Shown here one piece after another: positions 56,058 to 64,000 of a stretch of 64,000 nt of DNA; position 1 is the first letter of the stretch; the number at the start of each line of letters is the position of its first letter. Source of the stretch: Meconema thalassinum. Taxonomy: Eukaryota > Arthropoda > Insecta > Orthoptera > Tettigoniidae. The stretch spans positions 1,696,599,978 through 1,696,663,977 of the forward strand of contig OX336388.2 in assembly GCA_946902985.2 (NCBI GenBank), read 5' to 3'. Position numbers and translations under genes: made by a program. Below the pieces are notes generated by a model. It was not told the DNA's origin and searched no databases. It saw nothing but the letters and a program-made list of their open reading frames with translations.

Positions 56058-57471
56058 GATACTAATTATGATAGGTAACAGTAACTTCGATACTAATTAT
56101 GACAAGTAACTGTAGCTTCGATACTAATTATGACAGGTAACTAACTTCGTTACTTATTATGACAAGTTACTGTAATTTCGTTACATATTATGGCAGGTAA
56201 TTGTAATTTCGATACTAATTATGACAGGTAACAGTAACCTCGATACTAATTATGACAAGTAACAGTAACTTCGATACTTATTATGACAAGTAACTATAAC
56301 TTCGATACTAATTATGACAGGTAATTGTAACTTCGTTACTAATTATGACAAGTAACTGTAATTTCGATACAAATTTTGGCAGGTTAATGTAACTTCGATA
56401 CTGATTATGACAGGTAACAGTAACTTCGATACTAATTATGACAGGAAACTGTAACTTCGTTACTAATTATGACAAGTAACTGTAATTTCGATACAAATTA
56501 TGACAGGTAACTGTAACTTCGTAACTAATTATGACAGGAAACTGTAACTTCGTTACTAATTATGACAAGTAACTGTAATTTCGAAACAAATTATGACAGG
56601 TAACTGTAACTTCGTAACTAATTATGACAAGTGACTGTAATTCCGATACAAATTATGGCAGGTAACAGTACCTTCGATACTAATTATGACAGGTTACAGT
56701 AACTTCGATACTAATTATGACAGAAAACAGTAACTTCGATACTAATTATGACAGGTAACAGTAACTTCGATAATAATTATGGAAGGTAACTGTAACTTCG
56801 ATACTAATTATGACAGTTAACTGTAACTTCGTTACTAATTATGACAAGTAACTGTAATTTCGTTACAAATAATGGCTGGTAACTGTAACTGCGATACAAT
56901 TTATGACAGGTAACAGTAACTTCGATACTAATTTTGCCAAGTAACTGTCACTTCGATAATAATTATGACAGGTAACTGTAACTTCGTCACTAATTATGAC
57001 AAGTAACTGTAATTTCGATCCAAATTTTGGCAGGTAACTGTAACTTCGATACTAATTATGACAGGTAACAGTCACTTCGATACTAATTATGAGAAGTAAC
57101 TGTAACTTCGATACTAATTACGACAGGTAACTGTAACTTCGTTACTAATTATGACAAATAACTGTAATTTCCATACAAATTATGGCAGGGAACTGTAACT
57201 TCGATACTAATTATGACAGGTAACAGTAATTTCGATACTAATTATGACAAGTAACTATAACTTCGATACAAATTATGACAGGTAACTGTAACTTCGATAC
57301 TAATTATGACATGTAACTTTAATTTCGATACTAATAATGGCAGGTAACTGTAACTTCCTTACTAATTATGACAAGTCCCTGTAATTTCGATACAAATTAT
57401 GGCAGGTAACTGTAACTTCGATACTAATTATGTCAGGTAACAGTTACTTCGATACTAATTATGACTGTTAA
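56058..57471. repeat. 1,982-bp HOR, second unit
   Basis: Tandem copy of 54,076-55,489. The junction carries a private change, TATGATAGG at about 56,067. Differences from unit 1 are very few, for example AAGTGACTG near 56,630. Past 57,480 the match continues more loosely into the SINE-site subfamily, which has GACAGATAACTG and GGGAGG where unit 1 has GACAGGTAACTG and GGCAGG. Confidence 0.87.
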
Positions 57472-60078
57472 CTGTAACTTCGTTACTAATTATGACAAGT
57501 AACTGTAATTTCGATACAAATTAAGGCAGCTGACTGTAACTTCGATACTATTTATGACAGGTAACAGTTACTTCGATACTAATTATGAGAAGTAACTGTA
57601 ACTTCGATACTAATTACGACAGGTAACTGTAACTTCGTTACTAATTATGACAAATAACTGTAATTTCGATACAAATTTTGGCAGGAAACTGTAACTTCGA
57701 TACTAATTATGACAGGTAACAGAAAGTTCGATACTAATTATGAAAAGTAACTATAACTTCGATACAAATTATGACAGATAACTGTAACTTCGATACTAAT
57801 TATGACAAGTAACTTTAATTTCGATACTAATAATGGGAGGTAACTGTAACTTCCTTACTAATTATGACAAGTCCCTGTAATTTCGATACAAATTATGGCA
57901 GGTAACTGTAACGTCGATACTAATTATGTCAGGTAACAGTTACTTCGATACTAATTATGACAGGAAACTGTAACTTCGTTACTAATTATGAGAAGTAACT
58001 GTAATATCGATACAAATTATGACAGTTAACTGTAACTTCGTTACTTATTATGACAAGTAACTGTAATTTCGATACAAATTATGGCAGGTAACGGTACCTT
58101 CGATACTAATTATGACAGGTAACTGTAACTTCGATACTAATTATGACAAGGAACTGTAATTTCAATACATATTATGGCAGGTAACGTTAACTTTGATACT
58201 AATTATGACAGGTAACAGTAACTTCGATACTAATTATGACAAGTAACTGTAACTTCGTTACTAATTAAGACATGTAATTCTAATTTTGATAAAAAATTAT
58301 GGCAGGTAACTGTAACTTCGATACTAATTAATACAGGTAACAGTAACTTCGATACTAATTATGACAGGTTACTGTAACATCGTTACTAATTATGTCAAGT
58401 AACTGTAATATCGATACAAATTATGACAGTTAACTGTAACTTCGTTACTAATTATGACAAGTAACTGTAATTTCGATACAAATTATGGCAGGTAACTCTA
58501 CCTTCGATACTAATCATGACAGGTAACTGTAACTTCGATACTAATTGTGACAAGGAACTGTAATTTCGATACAAATTATGGCAGGTAACTGTAACTTGGA
58601 TACTAATTATGACAGGTAAGAGTAACTTCGATACTAATTGTGACAAGTAACTGTAACTTCGTTACTAATTATGACAAGCAACTCTAATTTTGATAAAAAT
58701 TTATGGCAGGTAACTGTAACTTCGATACTAATTAATACAGGTAACAGTAACTTCGATTCTAATTATGACAGGTTACTGTAACATCGTTACTAATTATGTC
58801 AAGTAACTGTAACTTCGATACTAATTATGACAAGTAACTGTAACTTCGATAATTATTATGACAGGTAACTGTAACCTCATTACTAATTATGACAAGGAAC
58901 TGTAACTTCGATACTAATTATGACAGGTAACTGTAACTTCGATACTAATTATGACAAGTAACTGTAACTTCGATACTAATTATGACAAGAAACTGTAACT
59001 TCGATACTAATTTTGACAGGTAACTGTAACTTCGTTACTAATTATGACAAGTAACTGTAATTTCGATACAAATTATGGCAGGTAACTCTAACTTCGATAC
59101 TAATTAATACAGGTAACAGTAACTTCGATACTAATTATGACAAGTAACTGTAAATTCGTTACTAATTATGACAAGCAACTCTAATTTTGATAAAAAATTA
59201 TGGCAGGTAACTGTAACTTCGATACTAATTAATACAGGTAACAGTAACTTCGATTCTAATTATGACAGGTTACTGTAACATCGTTACTAATTATGTCAAG
59301 TAACTGTATCTTCGATACTAATTATGACAAGTAACTGTAACTTCGATACTTATTATGACAGGTAACTGTAACCTCATTACTAATTATGACAAGAAACTGT
59401 AACTTCGATACTAATTATGACAGGTAACTGTAACTTCGATACTTATTATGACAGGTAACTGTAACCTCATTACTAATTATGACAAGAAACTGTAACTTCG
59501 ATACTAATTATGACAGGTAACTGTAACTTCGATACTTATTATGACAGGTAACTGTAACCTCATTACTAATTATGACAAGAAACTGTAACTTCGATACTAA
59601 TTATGACAGGTAACTGTAACTTCCATACTAATTATGACAATTAACTGTAACTTCGATACTAATTATGACAAGTACCTGTACCTTCGATACTAATTATGAC
59701 AGGTAACAGTAACTTCGATATTAATTATGACCAGTAACTGTAATTTCGATACAAATTATGGCAGGTAACTGTAACTTCGGTAATAATTATGACAGTATAC
59801 AGTAACTTCGATACCAATTATGACAGAAAACAGTAACTTCGATACTAATTATGACTGGTAACTGTAACTTCGATAATAATTATGGAAGGTAACTGTAACT
59901 TCGATACTAATTATGACAGTTAACTGTAACTTCGTTACTAATTATGACAAGTAACTGTAATTTCGATACAAATTTTGGCAGGTAACTGTAACTTCGATAC
60001 TAATTATGACAGGTAACAGTCACTTCGATACTAATTATGAGAAGTAACTGTAACTTCGATACTAATTATGGCAGGTAA
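57472..60078. repeat. 2,607-bp tandem duplication, unit 1
   Basis: Followed directly by a near-identical copy. Shared rare marks: TTAAGGCAGC (57,521 and 60,128), GACAGATAACTG (57,773 and 60,380), CTAATTGTGACAAGG, CTTGGATAC, GATAATTATTATG, a threefold run of the CCTCATTAC monomer, GGTAATAATTATGACAG, and GACAGTATACAG. It includes an unoccupied SINE target site at 57,780-57,793. A fortuitous 64-codon minus-strand frame at 58,452-58,646 reappears unchanged 2,514 bp on, confirming exact copying there. Confidence 0.92.
59395..59640. repeat. 124-bp (4-monomer) micro-HOR run
   Basis: A four-monomer cassette (GATACTTATTATG, CCTCATTAC, GACAAGAAACTG, GATACTAATT with AGGTAACTG) appears three times in a row, with CCTCATTAC near 59,368, 59,467 and 59,560, spaced by three to four monomers. 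The same run is present in the duplicate unit near 61,885-62,100. Elsewhere the cassette is single. This is a short, young expansion within the array. Confidence 0.75.
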
Positions 60079-62592
60079 CTGTAACTTCGTTACTAATTAT
60101 GACAAGTAACTGTAATTTCGATACAAATTAAGGCAGCTAACTGTAACTTCGATACTATTTATGACAGGTAACAGTTACTTCGATACTAATTATGAGAAGT
60201 AACTGTAACTTCGATACTAATTACGACAGGTAACTGTAACTTCGTTACTAATTATGACAAATAACTGTAATTTCGATACAAATTTTGGCAGGAAACTGTA
60301 ACTTCGATACTAATTATGACAGGTAACAGAAAGTTCGATACTAATTATGAAAAGTAACTATAACTTCGATACAAATTATGACAGATAACTGTAACTTCGA
60401 TACTAATTATGACAAGTAACTTTAATTTCGATACTAATAATGGGAGGTAACTGTAACTTCCTTACTAATTATGACAAGTCCCTGTAATTTCGATACAAAT
60501 TATGGCAGGTAACTGTAACGTCGATACTAATTATGTCAGGTAACAGTTACTTCGATACTAATTATGACAGGAAACTGTAACTTCGTTACTAATTATGAGA
60601 AGTAACTGTAATATCGATACAAATTATGACAGTTAACTGTAACTTCGTTACTTATTATGACAAGTAACTGTAATTTCGATACAAATTATGGCAGGTAACG
60701 GTACCTTCGATACTAATTATGACAGGTAACAGTAACTTCGATACTAATTATGACAAGTAACTGTAACTTCGTTACTAATTAAGACATGTAATTCTAATTT
60801 TGATAAAAAATTATGGCAGGTAACTGTAACTTCGATACTAATTAATACAGGTAACAGTAACTTCGATACTAATTATGACAGGTTACTGTAACATCGTTAC
60901 TAATTATGTCAAGTAACTGTAATATCGATACAAATTATGACAGTTAACTGTAACTTCGTTACTAATTATGACAAGTAACTGTAATTTCGATACAAATTAT
61001 GGCAGGTAACTCTACCTTCGATACTAATCATGACAGGTAACTGTAACTTCGATACTAATTGTGACAAGGAACTGTAATTTCGATACAAATTATGGCAGGT
61101 AACTGTAACTTGGATACTAATTATGACAGGTAAGAGTAACTTCGATACTAATTGTGACAAGTAACTGTAACTTCGTTACTAATTATGACAAGCAACTCTA
61201 ATTTTGATAAAAATTTATGGCAGGTAACTGTAACTTCGATACTAATTAATACAGGTAACAGTAACTTCGATTCTAATTATGACAGGTTACTGTAACATCG
61301 TTACTAATTATGTCAAGTAACTGTAACTTCGATACTAATTATGACAAGTAACTGTAACTTCGATAATTATTATGACAGGTAACTGTAACCTCATTACTAA
61401 TTATGACAAGGAACTGTAACTTCGATACTAATTATGACAGGTAACTGTAACTTCGATACTAATTATGACAAGTAACTGTAACTTCGATACTAATTATGAC
61501 AAGAAACTGTAACTTCGATACTAATTTTGACAGGTAACTGTAACTTCGTTACTAATTATGACAAGTAACTGTAATTTCGATACAAATTATGGCAGGTAAC
61601 TCTAACTTCGATACTAATTAATACAGGTAACAGTAACTTCGATACTAATTATGACAAGTAACTGTAAATTCGTTACTAATTATGACAAGCAACTCTAATT
61701 TTGATAAAAAATTATGGCAGGTAACTGTAACTTCGATACTAATTAATACAGGTAACAGTAACTTCGATTCTAATTATGACAGGTTACTGTAACATCGTTA
61801 CTAATTATGTCAAGTAACTGTATCTTCGATACTAATTATGACAAGTAACTGTAACTTCGATACTTATTATGACAGGTAACTGTAACCTCATTACTAATTA
61901 TGACAAGAAACTGTAACTTCGATACTAATTATGACAGGTAACTGTAACTTCGATACTTATTATGACAGGTAACTGTAACCTCATTACTAATTATGACAAG
62001 AAACTGTAACTTCGATACTAATTATGACAGGTAACTGTAACTTCGATACTTATTATGACAGGTAACTGTAACCTCATTACTAATTATGACAAGAAACTGT
62101 AACTTCGATACTAATTATGACAGGTAACTGTAACTTCCATACTAATTATGACAATTAACTGTAACTTCGATACTAATTATGACAAGTACCTGTACCTTCG
62201 ATACTAATTATGACAGGTAACAGTAACTTCGATATTAATTATGACCAGTAACTGTAATTTCGATACAAATTATGGCAGGTAACTGTAACTTCGGTAATAA
62301 TTATGACAGTATACAGTAACTTCGATACCAATTATGACAGAAAACAGTAACTTCGATACTAATTATGACTGGTAACTGTAACTTCGATAATAATTATGGA
62401 AGGTAACTGTAACTTCGATACTAATTATGACAGTTAACTGTAACTTCGTTACTAATTATGACAAGTAACTGTAATTTCGATACAAATTTTGGCAGGTAAC
62501 TGTAACTTCGATACTAATTATGACAGGTAACAGTCACTTCGATACTAATTATGAGAAGTAACTGTAACTTCGATACTAATTATGGCAGGTAA
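60079..62592. repeat. Tandem duplication, unit 2 (2,514 bp)
   Basis: Copy of 57,472-60,078 lacking exactly three monomers (93 bp): where unit 1 has the AAGGAACTG, TTTCAATACATATT and TTTGATAC monomers (about 58,135-58,228), unit 2 goes straight to GACAGGTAACAG near 60,720. The offset is 2,607 before this point and 2,514 after it. It includes an unoccupied SINE target site at 60,387-60,400. Ends near 62,592, where the sequence turns to GACAAATAACTG as in 49,280 and 53,370. Confidence 0.92.
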
Positions 62593-64000
62593 CTGTAACT
62601 TCGTTACTAATTATGACAAATAACTGTAATTTCGATACAAATTATGGCAGGAAACTGTAACTTCGATACTAATTATGACAGGTAACAGTAAGTTCGATAC
62701 TAATTATGACAAGTAACTATAACTTCGATACAAATTATGACAGGTAACTGTAACTTCGATACTAATTATGACAAGTAACTTTAATTTCGATACTAATAAT
62801 GGCAGGTAACTGTAACTTCCTTACTAATTATGACAAGTCCCTGTAATTTCGATACTAATTATGGCAGGTAACTGTAACTTCGATACTAATTATGTCAGGT
62901 AACAGTTACTTCGATACTAATTATGACAGGAAACTGTAACTTCGATACTAATTATGACAAGTAACTGTAACTTCGATACGTATTATGACGGGTAACAGTA
63001 ACTTCGATATTAATTATGACAAGTAACAGTAACTTCGATACTAATTATGACAAGTAACTGTAATTTCGATACAAATTTTGGCAGGTAACTGTAACTTCGA
63101 TACTAATTATGACAGGTAACAGTAACTTCGATACTTATTATGACAAGTAACTGTAACTTCGATACTAATTATGACAGGTACCTGTAACTTCGTTACTAAT
63201 TATGACAAGTAACTGTAATTTCGATACAAATTTTGGCAGGTAACTGTAACTTCGATACTAATTATGACAGGTAACAGTAACTTCGATACTATTTATGGCA
63301 GGTAACTGTAACTTCGATACTAATTATGACAGGTAACAGTAACTTCGATACTATTTATGACAAGTAACTGTAGCTTCGATACTAATTATGACAGGTAACT
63401 AACTTCGTTACTTATTATGACAAGTTACTGTAATTTCGTTACATATTATGGCTGGTAATTGTAATTTCGATACTAATTATGACAGGTAACAGTAACTTCG
63501 ATACTAATTTTGACAAGTGACAGTAACTTCGATACTTATTATGACAAGTAACTATAACTTCGATATTAATTATGACAGGTAATTGTAACTTCGTTACTAA
63601 TTATGACAAGTAACTATAATTTCGATACAAATTTTGGCAGGTTAATGTAACTTCGATACTGATTATGACAGGTAACAGTAACTTCGATACTAATTATGAC
63701 AGGAAACTGTAACTTCGTTACTAATTATGACAAGTAACTGTAATTTCGATACAAATTATGACAGGTAACTGTAACTTCGTAACTAATTATGACAGGAAAC
63801 TGTAACTTCGTTACTAATTATGACAAGTAACTGTAATTTCGAAACAAATTATGACAGGTAACTGTAACTTCGTAACTAATTATGACAAGTAACTGTAATT
63901 CCGATACAAATTATGGCAGGTAACAGTACCTTCGATACTAATTATGACAGGTTACAGTAACTTCGATACTAATTATGACAGAAAACAGTAACTTCGGTAC
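62455..64000. repeat. Terminal block, copy of 53,215-54,760
   Basis: Matches 53,215-54,760 at a constant offset of 9,240 up to the window edge, with a handful of substitutions (for example CTTCGGTAC at the last bases against CTTCGATAC). Variants shared include GATACGTATT with GACGGG, CTATTTATGG, the 29-bp monomer at 63,393, GGTTAATG, GTAACTAATT and GAAACAAATT. It presumably continues beyond the window. Confidence 0.9.

Larger units (their letters stand above)
40271..64000. repeat. 31-bp satellite array, right part
   Basis: Continuation of the same 31-bp head-to-tail array after the SINE, same orientation and same subtype vocabulary, about 765 copies to the window edge. The array resumes in perfect register once the SINE and one target-site copy are discounted. 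From about 43 kb onward large blocks are close to identical to each other, so this side looks more recently homogenised than 5-11 kb. No unique sequence, gene or second mobile element was seen in it. Confidence 0.97.

Noticed and set aside
58452..58646. A 64-codon open frame on the minus strand
   Set aside because: It is satellite read in antisense: three 31-bp monomers make 31 codons, so the peptide simply repeats every 31 residues (LSQLVSKL, TCHNLYRNYS). No start context or domain supports a gene.
60966..61160. Identical 64-codon minus-strand frame
   Set aside because: It is the duplicate of the frame at 58,452 caused by the tandem satellite duplication. Identity reflects recent copying, not selection.
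1..64000. CENP-B box in the monomer
   Set aside because: TTCG is present, but the CGGG half is not found at the required spacing; the bases there are TTAT or TTTT. Occasional GACGGG monomers have it at the wrong distance.
1..64000. Telomeric repeat
   Set aside because: The monomer contains TAAC but no run of TTAGG, TTAGGG or their complements. The 31-bp period does not fit telomere repeats.
1..64000. Iteron-type origin or plasmid partition repeats
   Set aside because: The array is far too long, has no replication or partition gene, and carries a Pol III SINE, which places it in a eukaryotic genome.

Overview
The window is a eukaryotic tandem-repeat (satellite DNA) array with no supportable protein-coding gene. 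A 31-bp monomer, about 32% G+C, runs head to tail in one orientation from base 1 to base 64,000, roughly 2,050 copies. It is broken only once, by a 331-bp insertion at 39,940-40,270. The monomer consensus reads AGGTAACTGTAACTTC followed by GATACTAATTATGAC. No strand switch, other mobile element, or unique flank is visible, so the array extends beyond both edges.

The insertion is a tRNA-derived SINE on the + strand. It has a Pol III A box at 39,948-39,958, a B box at 39,991-40,001 and a perfect 14-bp target-site duplication. From memory, the SINE body resembles a family found in termites, cockroaches and other polyneopteran insects (Talua-like). This points to an insect host, but that is recollection rather than a search result. 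Unoccupied, otherwise matching sites occur at 33,476, 57,780 and 60,387, so the SINE entered one copy of an already multiplied satellite variant.

The array is layered. (1) The start of the monomer holds a duplicated hexamer, GTAACTGTAACT. (2) Monomer subtypes recur in a roughly five-monomer, 155-bp order. (3) These are packed into long higher-order repeats (HORs) of about 53-65 monomers, with tandem periods near 1,640, 2,013 and 1,982 bp, plus a 2.6-kb duplication. (4) Larger blocks are copied at a distance: 1-5,150 at 11,470-16,556 (offset 11,469); 18,390-19,975 at 24,493-26,078 (offset 6,103); 20,405-22,275 at 28,585-30,455 (offset 8,180), again at about 34.2 and 41.2 kb; 43,290-45,935 at 48,650-51,295 (offset 5,360), again near 52.75 kb; and 53,215-54,760 at 62,455-64,000 (offset 9,240). 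Differences between copies are point changes plus gains or losses of whole monomers (31, 62, 93 bp), as expected from unequal exchange.

Layout: 0-5 kb, tandem 1.64-kb HOR; 5-11.5 kb, more heterogeneous monomers; 11.5-16.6 kb, second copy of 0-5 kb; 16.6-42.8 kb, interleaved 1.3-1.9-kb blocks with the SINE at 40 kb; 43-64 kb, the most homogeneous part, with 2.0-2.6-kb tandem HORs. All block boundaries were found by eye and are good to tens of bases. No genes work together here; any role would be structural (heterochromatin or centromere) or as transcribed satellite RNA, and the sequence alone shows neither.
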